From Desulfocarbo indianensis (GTDB taxonomy: Bacteria; Desulfobacterota; Desulfarculia; Desulfarculales; Desulfarculaceae), in the NCBI GenBank assembly GCA_001184205.1, contig LBMP01000003.1, positions 372,001 through 436,000 on the forward strand: DNA of 64,000 nt, written 5' to 3'. The position numbers and the translations under genes are program-made. How positions within the stretch are numbered: position 1 is the stretch's first letter; each line of letters opens with the position of its first letter. Below, piece after piece: positions 18,140 through 27,368 of this stretch. The notes below the pieces were generated by a model. It made no database searches. It worked only from the letters and a program-made list of their open reading frames with translations, and was not told where the DNA came from.

Positions 18140-18170
18140 GGAGCCTCTCCAAGCAGTTTGGAGAGGCTCC
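18140..18170. terminator. Perfect 13-bp stem-loop between convergent genes
   Basis: GGAGCCTCTCCAA (18140-18152) and TTGGAGAGGCTCC (18158-18170) pair perfectly around GCAGT. It lies between the plus-strand small gene (ends 18008) and the minus-strand lipoprotein gene (ends 18200), so it can serve both. There is no T-run on either side, so it may act as a message-end stabiliser or a Rho-assisted terminator. Confidence 0.65.
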
Positions 18171-18199
18171 GCATTGCATTGAAACCGGTCTAATAGGTT

Positions 18200-18652
18200 C
18201 TAGCCGTTTAGAAGCTTGCTGGCCGCTTTTTCATAGGCCGCCTTGAGGTCGGCCAGAGCGTCCTCCAGTTTCTGCTTGGCTGCTTCATAGGTTTCGCCGC
18301 TGGCCTTTTTCAGGTCCCCATAACAGCGATTGACCGTTTCCTCCTTCATGCGCAGTTCTTCTTTGATTTCCTTCCACTCTTGGGAGGCCTTGTCGCCGGC
18401 CTTGGCCATGTGCTCGTCGACTTTTTCCTGGAGCTGCTCCACGTTGGCCTTCAAGGAATCCCAGTGCTGGCCGGCCTCCTTTACGAACTTTTCCTTTTGC
18501 TCCTTGGTGTATTGCACGGCCGTGTCCACGGCTTGGGCGGCGTCCTTTTTCACGTCCTTGGCCGTGGTATCGCCATTGTCGCCGCAGGCGGCGGCCAGGG
18601 CGAAGACGAACATGATCACGGTCAGGAACAGGAGCCTGCTTTTAAAAGTCAT
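18200..18652 (-). CDS. Small lysine/glutamate-rich coiled-coil lipoprotein
   Basis: This is a 150-residue protein of unknown function. The signal peptide is MTFKSRLLFLTVIMFVFALAAACG, with a lipobox LAAAC giving a lipidated Cys23. The rest is almost entirely helical, alanine-, lysine- and glutamate-rich heptads, and resembles apolipoprotein- or YtxH-like stress proteins. One further cysteine is present (CYGDLKK). It lies beside a DUF1328 membrane protein gene on the same strand, with the envelope as common theme. Confidence 0.8.
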   Translation of the reverse strand: MTFKSRLLFLTVIMFVFALAAACGDNGDTTAKDVKKDAAQAVDTAVQYTKEQKEKFVKEAGQHWDSLKANVEQLQEKVDEHMAKAGDKASQEWKEIKEELRMKEETVNRCYGDLKKASGETYEAAKQKLEDALADLKAAYEKAASKLLNG

Positions 18653-18778
18653 CAGTAATCCTTTCTTTTTGTTTGGCGCATGTCATGGAAAATAAAAAGG
18701 GAGGACAGGCTGGCTCGCGACCCGGCCGAAGCCGGCGGCGCCGCCAACTTGAATCTCCTTTTATCAGTTAATCGGCTT

Positions 18779-18961
18779 CTATCTGAGGCGGGGCCTTCTC
18801 CTTCCGCCCAGCAAACCAGCGATCAAGGCAATCAGGAACAAGCCGATAAACACCCAGAACAGTATTTGAGCGATGCTGGCCGTGGCCGCGGCAAAGCCGG
18901 TGAAGCCCAGGGCCCCGGCCACCACGGCCACGATGAAGAAGATCAGCGCCCATTTAAGCAT
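18779..18961 (-). CDS. DUF1328 small membrane protein (YtjA type)
   Basis: This 60-residue protein has two membrane spans. [20 protein letters not shown] then [20 protein letters not shown] match the DUF1328/YtjA family, with a basic tail GGRRRPRLR. The function is unknown; relatives are often found in stress-response neighbourhoods. ATG 18961 follows GAGGAG, and the start further upstream at 19054 is rejected because that part is not conserved. Confidence 0.85.
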   Translation of the reverse strand: MLKWALIFFIVAVVAGALGFTGFAAATASIAQILFWVFIGLFLIALIAGLLGGRRRPRLR

Positions 18962-19143
18962 TAAAATGCTCCTCGCATTGATATTGGCGATTTCGCTGGC
19001 GCCGCTCACGGCGAGCCGCGCGGGCCCACCAGCGGCCGACAATCTATTGTTCATTAATTACAGCAAACTATCAGAGCAAGGGAAATAGGCGTTGCTGGTA
19101 TAATCAGCTAAGAAAAAACCTGGCATGGGGCGCGCCAAGGTGG

Positions 19144-20058
19144 TCAGGAGAACAAAAATCCCACGATATAGCGCCCCGCCACCCACAAGAGAATGACGGC
19201 CAGCATCACCTTGATGTAGCTGGCCGGCACGAATTTTTGACAGCGCGCGCCCAGGTACATGCCGCACACGCCGCCCAGGCCGAACAGCGCGCCCAAGAGC
19301 CAGTCCGGCGCGACCCGCATGGAGCCGTAAAGAGGCGCCACCAATTGATAAAACCCCACGCCCGCCACCGAGGTGATGAAGGTGCCCATGAGCGCCGCCC
19401 CAGCCACCGTGTGCACGGGGAGGCCGTAAATGGCCACGAAAAACGGGGCGATGATGGCTCCGCCCCCAATGCCGTACACCCCGCCGATAACCCCCACCGT
19501 GAGCGACAACAGGAAGATGCCTTTGGTTCCGCAGGAATAGTCCTGGTCCTGAAAGCGGTAGGCCAGGCGGGACAGGTTGAACTCCAGAATCTTGACCCTG
19601 AACTCGCCAACGTTGTTGGCCGCGGGCTTGCCGGCGGCCTGGGCGGAGCGGGCCGCGCGCCGGGCCTTGAACACGTCCATGACCAGGCGGACACCGATAT
19701 AGAGAAGCACGCAGCCCACGAAGGCCTTGAACGGCTTGGGATCGGGCAGCCAATGCAGGCGGATGAAGCCCCCCGCCAGCACGCCGGGCAAGGTGCCGGC
19801 CACCACCACCCAGGTAAGCGGCCAGACCATGCGGCCTTCTTTTAAATAGCGGTAAACCCCGCTGGGTATGGCCACGATGTTGTAGACCAAATTGGTGGGG
19901 CTCACCGCCGGGCTCACAAAGCCCAGGAAGCTCATCTGGAAGGGAAGCAAAACAAAAGCGCCGCTCACCCCGGCCATGGAGGTGAAAAACGACACCACGA
20001 AAGCCACCACGGGCGGCAGCCAGACAAAGGTTTCAACTCCCGAGGCTGGAAATAACAT
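19144..20058 (-). CDS. TauE/SafE family sulfite or organosulfonate exporter
   Basis: This membrane protein has 304 residues and about eight spans. The repeated family motif is visible twice: GVSGAFVLLPFQMSFLGF with PTNLVYNI near the N-terminus, and GIGGGAIIAPFFVAIYGLPV in the second half. A central hydrophilic loop (residues about 115-155, KARRAARSAQAAGKPAANN) is longer than usual. The family exports small sulfur anions; in a sulfur-metabolising organism sulfite or a sulfonate is plausible. ATG 20058 has GGGAG seven bases upstream. It is transcribed alone. Confidence 0.88.
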   Translation of the reverse strand: MLFPASGVETFVWLPPVVAFVVSFFTSMAGVSGAFVLLPFQMSFLGFVSPAVSPTNLVYNIVAIPSGVYRYLKEGRMVWPLTWVVVAGTLPGVLAGGFIRLHWLPDPKPFKAFVGCVLLYIGVRLVMDVFKARRAARSAQAAGKPAANNVGEFRVKILEFNLSRLAYRFQDQDYSCGTKGIFLLSLTVGVIGGVYGIGGGAIIAPFFVAIYGLPVHTVAGAALMGTFITSVAGVGFYQLVAPLYGSMRVAPDWLLGALFGLGGVCGMYLGARCQKFVPASYIKVMLAVILLWVAGRYIVGFLFS

Positions 20059-20252
20059 GTGACTCCCGCCTGATCTGCGTTGGTTAGCCGCCCCCCAACC
20101 CTGCCCAGCAATCGTATGCTGAAGTTTGGCATACTTTCCATATGAAATACATAGGGTAAACCCCTCAATCAGCCAAGCTCAGGCCGCCAAGCGAGCTCAG
20201 AAAAGACCCTCACGCGTCTTCACTGAGCCCGGCAAAGCCCGTGAGGGACTCC

Positions 20253-21062
20253 TCACCACAACTTGTTGCTTTCCGTGACATGGATGCCCAATTCCGCCAG
20301 TTTGCCGCGCACCGCCGCCAAGTCGGCGGCATTGCGGAAGCTGTATTGCATGGCCTTGGGCCGCAATTGGATTTTCAAGCCCTGGCTGCGGGGGTGGTGC
20401 GAGGCTTGCATAATATCAGTTAACGGTATCGTATAGTTAAAGTAGCTTTGCATGATCTGCTTTAAGTCCCGCGACCGGCTGATCCCCTCCAGCGCCCGCC
20501 TGACCAATTCGCCGCCCTTTAGCCACAGCCAGCGTCTTTTGGCGTGGGCGTCGCCGGGCAAGGCCTCCAAAACGCTGACCAAGGTGGATTCGCCCGCGTG
20601 ACTTTTCACGTCCGCGGGGCCCAGCATCAAAAGCAACAGCCTGCGATCAGTCAGGATCAGGGCGTTTTCCCCGTCGCGCACCACGGCCTTGCCCATGACC
20701 TCGGTGGTGCCGTCCTGCAACAGGTTTTTCCAGCCGCTGGCCACCTGCATGATGGGCGCGGCCAGGGCCACGATCTTTTCCTCCGGCGATACGGCCAGCT
20801 CGGCCTGATAGGCCGGGCGGAATTCCTCGGTGACCGGCGCGCCCAGGGCGTTGTGCTCAAAGGTGGCATAATCCTGACGCCTGGCGCGGCTGCCCCGCCA
20901 ATAGGAAATCACGCGCAGCGCCGCGATAAAGGCCAGGAAAACCGCCGCGCCGGCAATAACCGCCACCGGCAGTTGCAAATAAATAAGAAAACCCAGGCAG
21001 GCCGCCAGCATGACGATGGTGCTGGCCAGGCCCAGAAGCCCCGAGGTCTTGCGTGAAATCAT
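20253..21062 (-). CDS. Uncharacterised membrane protein with two N-terminal spans
   Basis: I do not recognise the family. The 269-residue protein has two membrane spans at residues 6-27 and 30-48, then a cytosolic domain of about 210 residues. A segment GENALILTDRRLLLLMLG resembles the strand pattern of bacterial PH-like domains (VLTxRRLI), and this is the only hint of fold. ATG 21062 is preceded by GAGAGGAAC. It begins 28 bp after the rarA stop and is probably co-transcribed with rarA and the patatin gene. The frame is open 73 codons upstream inside rarA, but that part is low-complexity. Confidence 0.65.
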   Translation of the reverse strand: MISRKTSGLLGLASTIVMLAACLGFLIYLQLPVAVIAGAAVFLAFIAALRVISYWRGSRARRQDYATFEHNALGAPVTEEFRPAYQAELAVSPEEKIVALAAPIMQVASGWKNLLQDGTTEVMGKAVVRDGENALILTDRRLLLLMLGPADVKSHAGESTLVSVLEALPGDAHAKRRWLWLKGGELVRRALEGISRSRDLKQIMQSYFNYTIPLTDIMQASHHPRSQGLKIQLRPKAMQYSFRNAADLAAVRGKLAELGIHVTESNKLW

Positions 21063-21090
21063 GGCAGTTCCTCTCCCGCCCCGGCCCGGT

Positions 21091-22467
21091 TCAAGACGGC
21101 TGTTCTTCCGCTTTGCCTTGGGCGCGCAGCCTGGCTTTGGCTTGTTCCAGGTGGCGCAGGCGTTCCAGAAAAACCTTTTCCCGGCCCCGGTCGGTGGGGC
21201 GGTAGTAGCGTTTGCCCCTGAGCCGTTGCGGCAGGTATTCCTGGCCCACCACCGCGTCCTGGTAGTCGTGGGCGTATTCATAACCCTTTGCGTAGCCCAG
21301 CTCTTTCATGAGCTTGGTGGGCGCGTTGCGGGCGTGCAAGGGCGCCTCCAGGTGCCCCAGGGCATGGATATCGGCTTTCACCGCCGCTTCCGCCGTGTAC
21401 AGGGCGTTGCTTTTGGGCGCGCAGGCCAGATAAACCGCGGCTTGGGCCAGGGCCAGAGCGCCCTCGGGCATTCCCAGGAGGTCGAAGGCGCTTAAGGCCG
21501 CGGTGCATTGATTCAGGGCGAAAGGATCGGCCATGCCCACGTCCTCGGAAGCGAAACGAATCATGCGGCGCAGCAGGTAGTGGGGCTCCTCGCCGGCTTC
21601 CAGCATGCGGTAAAGCCAATACAGGGCCGCGTCCGGGTCGGAGGCCCTTAGGGATTTGTGCAAGGCGCTGATCAGGTTGTAATGCTCCTCGCGGTCCTTG
21701 TCGTAGCGCAGGGCCCGTTTGCCCACCGCTTCCTCGGCCTGGGCCAGGTCAATGAGGCGGACGCCGCCCGCGGCCAGGGGCGAGGCCTGCACCGCCACCT
21801 CCAGGGCCCCCAAAAGCCGGCGGGCGTCGCCAAAGGCGGTGGCGATGAGATGCTCGCGGGCTTGCGGGGTCAGCTCCACCTTGGCCAGCCCCAGGCCCCG
21901 CTCGGGATCGCTCAAGGCGCGCTCCAGTATCTTGCCCAGGTCCTCCTCGGAAAGCGGGTGCAGAACCAGCACCCGCAGCCGGGAAAGCAAGGCGGGTATT
22001 ATCTCGAAGCTGGGGTTTTCCGTGGTGGCGCCCAAGAGGATCAGCACTCCGCTTTCGGCGTGGGGCAAGAGCGCGTCCTGCTGGGCCTTGTTGAAACGAT
22101 GAATCTCGTCCACGAAAAGCACGGTGCGCCGGCCCTGTTTCAGCTTGCCCCTGGCCTCCTCCACCACGCGCCTTATATCGGCCACTCCGGAAAGCACCGC
22201 GGAAAACTCCACGAAGTCCGCGTTCCATTGCTGGGCCAGCAGCCGGGCCAAGGTGGTCTTGCCGGTTCCCGGCGGCCCCCAAAACACCATGGAGCTGGGC
22301 TGGCCCGCGGCCAGGAGGCGGTTGAGGGCCCTGCCCTCGCCCAAAATCTGCTCCTGGCCCACGTATTCGGCCAAGGTGGCCGGGCGCAAACGGTCGGCCA
22401 GCGGCGCGTGCGCCGCCGGGGAAGCCGCCCGCTTGAGGTCTGCTTCTTGTTGATCGAATAATTTCAA
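21091..22467 (-). CDS. rarA: Replication-associated recombination ATPase RarA (MgsA)
   Basis: This AAA+ clamp-loader-like ATPase acts at stalled replication forks and has 458 residues. Walker A is [17 protein letters not shown] (about residues 61-77), Walker B is [20 protein letters not shown], sensor 1 is [14 protein letters not shown], and the C-terminal tetramerisation part contains [19 protein letters not shown] and the conserved [10 protein letters not shown]. The start is TTG 22467 with GGAGAC upstream. It follows the patatin gene by 4 bp. Confidence 0.96.
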   Translation of the reverse strand: MKLFDQQEADLKRAASPAAHAPLADRLRPATLAEYVGQEQILGEGRALNRLLAAGQPSSMVFWGPPGTGKTTLARLLAQQWNADFVEFSAVLSGVADIRRVVEEARGKLKQGRRTVLFVDEIHRFNKAQQDALLPHAESGVLILLGATTENPSFEIIPALLSRLRVLVLHPLSEEDLGKILERALSDPERGLGLAKVELTPQAREHLIATAFGDARRLLGALEVAVQASPLAAGGVRLIDLAQAEEAVGKRALRYDKDREEHYNLISALHKSLRASDPDAALYWLYRMLEAGEEPHYLLRRMIRFASEDVGMADPFALNQCTAALSAFDLLGMPEGALALAQAAVYLACAPKSNALYTAEAAVKADIHALGHLEAPLHARNAPTKLMKELGYAKGYEYAHDYQDAVVGQEYLPQRLRGKRYYRPTDRGREKVFLERLRHLEQAKARLRAQGKAEEQPS

Positions 22468-22471
22468 CCGG

Positions 22472-23401
22472 CTAGTCTCCGTTCAGCCAGTCGCGCAGGC
22501 GCTGACGCAAGGTGGGGGGACGGCACAGCTCCATTATTTCGGGCAGCGCCTTTTGGGCGGCCTCGGCCCCCAAATCCATGATTTCCTCCCCCTTGGCGAA
22601 ATCCAGCCAGTGTATCTGCCCCACCTCGGGGCGCAAGGCCAGCCGCGCCTGGGACATCATTATCTCGCCCATGCGGGCCATCATTATATCACCGGCTCTT
22701 AAATAGGCGTCCAGGGCCTGATGGGGAGGGGTATCCAGGTTGATGTCCCGGTCCACGCCCACCGCCACCACCCTGGCCCCGTGCCGTTTCAAGGCTATTT
22801 CCACCGGAACCAGGCAGGCCACCCCGCCGTCCACCAGATAACGCTCGCCCAGCTTCACCGGCGGCGCGATGCCCGGCACGGAGCAGGAAGCCAGCACCGC
22901 GGTCCTGAGGTCGCCCTGCTCCAGCGCCACCGGGCGGCCGCTTAATAAATCCGTGGCCGCGGCGATAAAGGGAATAACCGTGTGCTCGATACTGGCCTGG
23001 GGCAGAAAGAAATTCACCACGTTTTGAAAATAGCTCTCCCCCATTACCGAGGCTTCCCACAGCAGGGACTTGACCATTTGCCCCTGGCACAGGTAGCGCC
23101 CCAAACGATCACCCAGGCTACGCCAGGATATTTCCTGCTCCTGGGCCACCAGGGCCCTTATCTTGGGATGGTTGGCCAGGCGGGAGCGGGCAAATTCCTT
23201 GACCCTTTGCCGCATGACGCTGGGATGGTTGCCCAGGGCGTAGCCCGCACCGGCCAGAGCGCCGGCGCTGGTTCCGATGATGGCGCTGATCGGAATCCGG
23301 TGCTGGTGCAGCACCTCCACGACCCCCACGTGGGCGAAGCCGCGGGCTCCTCCGCCGCCCAAGGCCAAAGTTATGCCTTGCTTATGCTTGGGGCTGGCCA
23401 T
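22472..23401 (-). CDS. Patatin-like phospholipase (RssA type)
   Basis: This is a Ser-Asp dyad hydrolase of 309 residues. The oxyanion motif is LALGGGGARGFAHVG (residues 12-26), the nucleophile elbow is GTSAG with the serine at about residue 45, and the aspartate is in YLVDGGV. No signal peptide is seen, so it is likely cytosolic and may act on membrane lipids. The gene is first in a unit with rarA. A second patatin-like gene at 37204 is not closely similar. Confidence 0.92.
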   Translation of the reverse strand: MASPKHKQGITLALGGGGARGFAHVGVVEVLHQHRIPISAIIGTSAGALAGAGYALGNHPSVMRQRVKEFARSRLANHPKIRALVAQEQEISWRSLGDRLGRYLCQGQMVKSLLWEASVMGESYFQNVVNFFLPQASIEHTVIPFIAAATDLLSGRPVALEQGDLRTAVLASCSVPGIAPPVKLGERYLVDGGVACLVPVEIALKRHGARVVAVGVDRDINLDTPPHQALDAYLRAGDIMMARMGEIMMSQARLALRPEVGQIHWLDFAKGEEIMDLGAEAAQKALPEIMELCRPPTLRQRLRDWLNGD

Positions 23402-23421
23402 TTTTTAACGCTATGCGCCTC

Positions 23422-23450
23422 TTTACAGACAGAAAAGGCACGGCTATAAT
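23422..23450 (+). promoter_or_regulatory. Sigma-70 promoter of rpsU
   Basis: TTTACA (23422-23427), a 17-base spacer and a perfect TATAAT (23445-23450) form an excellent housekeeping promoter. Transcription would start near 23457, giving a leader of about 110 bases before rpsU that contains AT-rich palindromic stretches (23500-23525). Confidence 0.8.
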
Positions 23451-23568
23451 AATCGTTCGCGAAACAATGCCCGGGTTCGCTATCTTTCCATGGCGCCATT
23501 ATATAACTATTATAGCGCTATTGGAAAACGGCCGACCCTAATCTGGGCTGAAAAGGGAGGTGAAAGGC

Positions 23569-23772
23569 TTGGAAGTCCAGGTTCAGGATAACAACGTGGA
23601 AAAGGCCCTACGGGTCTTGAAGCGCAAGCTGACCAAGGAAGGCGTGTTCCGTCAGCTCAAGGAACGCCGTTGGGCGGAAAAGCCCTCGGACCAAAAACGC
23701 CGCAAGGAGCGGCAGTCCAAACGCCGCCTGCGCCGCCAAATGGCCCGCGCTCGCGCCAGGACCAGCCGCTAG
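23569..23772 (+). CDS. rpsU: 30S ribosomal protein S21
   Basis: This small basic protein of the 30S subunit helps mRNA binding at initiation. It has 67 residues, with the conserved opening MEVQVQDNNVEKALRVLKRK and a highly basic tail. The best start is TTG 23569, eight bases after the Shine-Dalgarno sequence GGGAGGTGA; the GTG at 23560 lies inside that sequence and cannot be used with it. The family starts at the same Met-Glu-Val. The gene stands alone, with its own promoter and a strong terminator. Confidence 0.95.
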   Translation: MEVQVQDNNVEKALRVLKRKLTKEGVFRQLKERRWAEKPSDQKRRKERQSKRRLRRQMARARARTSR

Positions 23773-23796
23773 CCTCCCTTATCCCGAGGACAAACC

Positions 23797-23832
23797 AAAG
23801 CGGCCGCCCCCCCAAGGGGCGGCCGCTTTTTT
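23797..23832 (+). terminator. Rho-independent terminator of rpsU
   Basis: AAAGCGGCCGCCCC (23797-23810) pairs with GGGGCGGCCGCTTT (23816-23829) around a five-base loop and is followed by a T-run to 23832, 25 bases after the rpsU stop. Confidence 0.92.
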
Positions 23833-23917
23833 GCGGGCAAAGCGGGGCGCGCGTCTCGCACTGACATGGCCCCCCCAAAAAAAGTAGGGCCGCTTTTTAG
23901 CTTAGCCTAGAGCTTTT

Positions 23918-24583
23918 TTAGGCGGGCAGCAGCTTTTCCCAGGCGAAAAACCCGAAATACACGCTGAAAGCCAGGAGAAACACCGCGCACACCCCCACCA
24001 CCACCCGGTGCACCTTGTCGGTTATGAAGCGCCGGCCCTTGGCCACCACCGCCGAGACCAGGCTGTACCACACCAGATCGGAACTGACGTGCCCCGCCCA
24101 AAACAGCGCCAACCCCCACCAGCCCAGGCCGCTGGCCATGGCCATGGCGGTGAGGCTAAGGCCCACCGTGGCCCACCACAGGGACCAATAGGGATTGGCC
24201 AGGGAAAGCAGCACGCCGTCGCGCACCGGGCCGGCCGCGGTGGCGGCGCCCTGGTCGAAATCCAGGCGCAGGCCCGGCAGGGAGCGCAGCATGCCCGCGC
24301 CCATCCAAAGCAGAATCACCGCGCCCACCGCCGCGATGAGGCCGGCCACCGTGGGCTTGGTGAGGATGGGACCCAGACCGGCCACCAGGGCGATCAAGAG
24401 CGCGGCCTCCAAGAGGCCGTGGCCCAGGGTTATCAGGGGCCCGGCCTTGAAGCCCTGCCGGGCGGCGTGGGTGATGGTGACCGCCAGCACCGGCCCCGGC
24501 ATCACCGCGCCGGATAGGCCGATGACAAAGGCGGTGCCCAACAGGGCCAGGGGCCCCATGTGAGTCGCTGCGGCGGCTTCCAT
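23918..24583 (-). CDS. LysE family amino acid exporter
   Basis: This 221-residue membrane protein has about six spans. The LysE/RhtB signature GAVMPGPVLAVTITHAARQG near residues 25-44, with GLLEAALLIALVAGLG after it, is clear, and the C-terminal domain has NPYWSLWWATVG. The family exports amino acids or similar metabolites. ATG 24583 has GGAGGG upstream and lies 5 bp after the aminopeptidase stop, so the pair peptidase-plus-exporter may be functional: peptides degraded inside, excess amino acid expelled. That link is inference. Confidence 0.88.
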   Translation of the reverse strand: MEAAAATHMGPLALLGTAFVIGLSGAVMPGPVLAVTITHAARQGFKAGPLITLGHGLLEAALLIALVAGLGPILTKPTVAGLIAAVGAVILLWMGAGMLRSLPGLRLDFDQGAATAAGPVRDGVLLSLANPYWSLWWATVGLSLTAMAMASGLGWWGLALFWAGHVSSDLVWYSLVSAVVAKGRRFITDKVHRVVVGVCAVFLLAFSVYFGFFAWEKLLPA

Positions 24584-24588
24584 GCCCG

Positions 24589-26022
24589 CTAGCCCTCCGG
24601 CGCGGCCAGAAAGGCGGCGAAAGCCTGGCAAGTGCTCCAGATGTCCGCCTTGTGGCTGATCTCAAAGGGTGAATGCATGGAAAGCAGCGCGGGCCCCACG
24701 TCCACGATCTCCATGCCGTAGATGGCCAGAAGCTTGGCGATGGTGCCGCCGCCGCCCTCGTCCACCCTGCCCATGCCGGCGGCCTGCCAGGTCACGCCCG
24801 CGTCGTCCCAGGCCTTGCGCAGCCAGGCCACGTATTCGGCGTTGGCGTCGGAGGCGCCGTACTTGCCGCCGTGGCCGGTGTATTTGGTGAGGGTGACGCC
24901 GTAGCCCATGAAGGCGGCGTTGTTCTTTTCATGCACCTCGGGATAGTCAGGGTCCAGGGCCCCGTTCACGTCGGCGCTCAGGGCCTTGCTGCGGGCCAGG
25001 GCCTGGCCCACCGAGAGATAGCCGGGCTTTTCCTTGGCCTTTTCCATCAACTGGGCGGCCACCATCTCCAGGAAGCGGCTGCTGGCGCTGGTGGAGCCCT
25101 CGGAGCCGATCTCCTCCTTGTCCACGAACAGGCCCAGGCAGGACTTGGCCGGGTTGCTCACGTTCAGAATCGCCTCCACCCCGCAAAAGGCGCTGGCCCG
25201 GTCGTCCTGGCCATAGGCCCCCACCAGGGCGCGGTCCAGGCCCACGTCCCTGGCCGGCCCGGCGGGCACGATCTCCAGTTCGGCGCTGATGAGGTCGGCC
25301 TCCTTGAGGCCGTGCTTCTTGTCCAGGTATTGCAGCACCGCCAGCTTCACCAGGTCGCCGCCCTCTTCCGCCTCCAGGGGCAGGCCGGCCAATAGGACGT
25401 TCATGCGCTCGGCCTCGAAGGCCTCGTTGAGCTTTTTCTCGCCCTGGACCTTGCGGCTGAGATGGGGCAGCAGATCCAGCACGGTGAACACCGGATCGTC
25501 GGGCTTCTCCCCCCAATCGATGACCACCGTCTTGCCTTCGGCGGTGCACACCACGCCGTGAATGGCCAAGGGGCGGGCGAACCACTGGTATTTTTTGATG
25601 CCGCCGTAATAGTGGGTCTTGAGGAAGGCCAGCTCCAGGTTTTCAAAGAGCGGATGCATCTTCAGGTCCAGGCGCGGGGCGTCGATATGCGCACCGATGA
25701 GCCTGAAGCCCTGGCTGGGCTTCTGGCGGCCCAACACTCCCAAGGCGATGGCCTTGTTCTGGAACACCACGTAAAACTTGGAGCCGGCGGCCTTGCTCTT
25801 GATGTCCTTGAAGCCCTTTTTCTCGGCCATGGCCCTGATGGTCTCCACGGCCAGGCGCTCGGTCTTGGCGTTGTCCAGGAAATCCTTGTAGCGCTCGGCC
25901 AGGGCGAAGATTTCCTTGCGCTCCTTGGCCGTGGCCTTGGCCCATACCGCCTTTTTAGGCAGGGTGAGTTTTTCGTTCAGTTCCTCGAGCTGCTTTTTGG
26001 TCAGCTTGGCCATTTGATTCAT
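24589..26022 (-). CDS. M18 family aminopeptidase
   Basis: This di-zinc metalloaminopeptidase removes N-terminal residues, often acidic ones, from peptides, and has 477 residues. Metal and catalytic motifs are GAHIDAPRLDLKM (His-Asp, about residue 111), DDRASAFCG, the catalytic Glu pair in FVDKEEIGSEG, and the terminal His in LLSMHSPFEI. It is cytosolic, with no signal peptide. The start at ATG 26022 follows GGAGCAG; an ATG three codons later is possible. It lies in a long minus-strand run. Confidence 0.94.
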   Translation of the reverse strand: MNQMAKLTKKQLEELNEKLTLPKKAVWAKATAKERKEIFALAERYKDFLDNAKTERLAVETIRAMAEKKGFKDIKSKAAGSKFYVVFQNKAIALGVLGRQKPSQGFRLIGAHIDAPRLDLKMHPLFENLELAFLKTHYYGGIKKYQWFARPLAIHGVVCTAEGKTVVIDWGEKPDDPVFTVLDLLPHLSRKVQGEKKLNEAFEAERMNVLLAGLPLEAEEGGDLVKLAVLQYLDKKHGLKEADLISAELEIVPAGPARDVGLDRALVGAYGQDDRASAFCGVEAILNVSNPAKSCLGLFVDKEEIGSEGSTSASSRFLEMVAAQLMEKAKEKPGYLSVGQALARSKALSADVNGALDPDYPEVHEKNNAAFMGYGVTLTKYTGHGGKYGASDANAEYVAWLRKAWDDAGVTWQAAGMGRVDEGGGGTIAKLLAIYGMEIVDVGPALLSMHSPFEISHKADIWSTCQAFAAFLAAPEG

Positions 26023-26135
26023 CTGCTCCGGCTGTGATTCTGGCGAATAAGATAATCTTTAATCTTCTGGCACGGGCGGCGGTCTTTTTCAACCTTTATC
26101 CGCGCCCCATGCCCTGGGGTTGATCAGGGGCAGAA

Positions 26136-26450
26136 TCAACGCGAGCCCGAATGAAAAAACCCGTCCATGAACTGGTCCAGGCCCTCTTCCTCGGTTCCCA
26201 TGTCGCTGACCACCTGGAAATAGTCGCTCACCCGCTGGGACTGGTCGCCCGCGTCCAGTTGGGGAAACAGCTCCTTGCCGCGCCGGCCCCGGTAGTATTC
26301 CTGCAACGAGTAGAGGCTGATCTGATACACGCCGGTCCCCAGGGAGGCGGCCTGCAAATCGCCTTTATCAATGGCGCTGATTATCTCCTCCGGCGGGCAG
26401 CCGCAAAGCTCGGCCGCTTCCTCCACCCGGTAGTTGCTCTTGGGGTTCAT
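26136..26450 (-). CDS. Excisionase-like helix-turn-helix protein
   Basis: This small protein has 104 residues. The first 65 residues (NYRVEEAAELCGCPPEEIIS, then AIDKGDLQAASLGTGVYQIS) fit a winged HTH of the MerR/excisionase type: a helix-turn-helix, a GDLQA wing start and a YQISLYSLQEYY helix. The C-terminal 40 residues are acidic and unrecognised. AAGGAG lies eight bases before ATG 26450. There are no phage genes nearby, so this is a host regulator candidate rather than a phage excisionase. Confidence 0.65.
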   Translation of the reverse strand: MNPKSNYRVEEAAELCGCPPEEIISAIDKGDLQAASLGTGVYQISLYSLQEYYRGRRGKELFPQLDAGDQSQRVSDYFQVVSDMGTEEEGLDQFMDGFFHSGSR

Positions 26451-26507
26451 CGCCAGCTCCTTATTGATAGACGCACGAATATCAATTTTACCAGTTAATA
26501 AAGATTA

Positions 26508-27263
26508 TCACCTATCGGCGCGGGCCAAAAGAAAATGTTCCAGATTGCCCTTGGGGCCGGTGATGGGGCTGGGGCAATCGCCCAGGATCGTAAGGCCCAG
26601 CCCGGCCAGATGCCCGGCTATTTTATCCACGCAGGCCTGCCGCACCGCCGCATCGCGCACCACTCCGCCGGAGCCCACCAGCTCCCTGCCGGCCTCGAAC
26701 TGGGGCTTGACCATCACCAGGAGCGATCCTCCCGGCTTTAACCTGGCGGCCAGAGGCGGCGTCACCAGGGTGAGGCTGATGAAGGAGACATCCACCACGA
26801 TGAGATCAAAAGGACCGGGAGCCGAATCCGGGGGCAGATGCCGCACGTTGACCCGCTCGATGCATTCCACCCTGGGGTCCTGCCGCAGCTTCCAGGCCAA
26901 TTGGCCGTAGCCCACGTCCAGGGCGGTCACCCGGGCCGCGCCCCGCTGCAACAGGCAATCGCTGAACCCGCCGGTGCTGGCCCCCACGTCCAGGCATTGC
27001 CAGCCTCGGGGCTCCAGGCCGAAATGCTCCAGGGCCCCGGCCAGCTTGACGCCGCCGCGGGAGACGTATGGATGGTCCGGCCCGGCCAGCTCGATCAGCG
27101 CGCCCTCGGCCACGGCGGCCCCGGCTTTCACGGCCTTGCGTCCGTCCACCTTGACCAGGCCGGCCAGGATGAGGGCCGCCGCCTTGCTGCGGCTGGCAGC
27201 CAGGCCCCGCTCCACCAGGCGCTGGTCCAGCCGCTGGCGCTTGCCCTTGCCCGCCCCGGCCAT
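26508..27263 (-). CDS. tlyA: TlyA family rRNA (cytidine-2'-O)-methyltransferase
   Basis: This 251-residue protein has an N-terminal S4 RNA-binding domain (RLDQRLVERGLAASRSKAAA, about residues 9-70) and a C-terminal FtsJ-like methyltransferase domain with the SAM motif CLDVGASTGGFSDCLLQRGA. The catalytic K-D-K-E set is suggested by SRGGVKL, VVDVSF, VKPQFE and the downstream Glu residues. Relatives 2'-O-methylate rRNA cytidines. I chose ATG 27263; a GTG three codons upstream is equally possible since neither has a clear ribosome site. Its place after dxs is a widely conserved arrangement. Confidence 0.93.
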   Translation of the reverse strand: MAGAGKGKRQRLDQRLVERGLAASRSKAAALILAGLVKVDGRKAVKAGAAVAEGALIELAGPDHPYVSRGGVKLAGALEHFGLEPRGWQCLDVGASTGGFSDCLLQRGAARVTALDVGYGQLAWKLRQDPRVECIERVNVRHLPPDSAPGPFDLIVVDVSFISLTLVTPPLAARLKPGGSLLVMVKPQFEAGRELVGSGGVVRDAAVRQACVDKIAGHLAGLGLTILGDCPSPITGPKGNLEHFLLARADR

Positions 27264-27368
27264 CAGCGGCACCAGGCGGGCGGCCGCGGGTATTGTTGGT
27301 GGGTTATCAGAAGAACATCGCCCATGGTTTCATCCGGCCCGCGCCAGCCTCCCCGGCCCCAGGGCGCC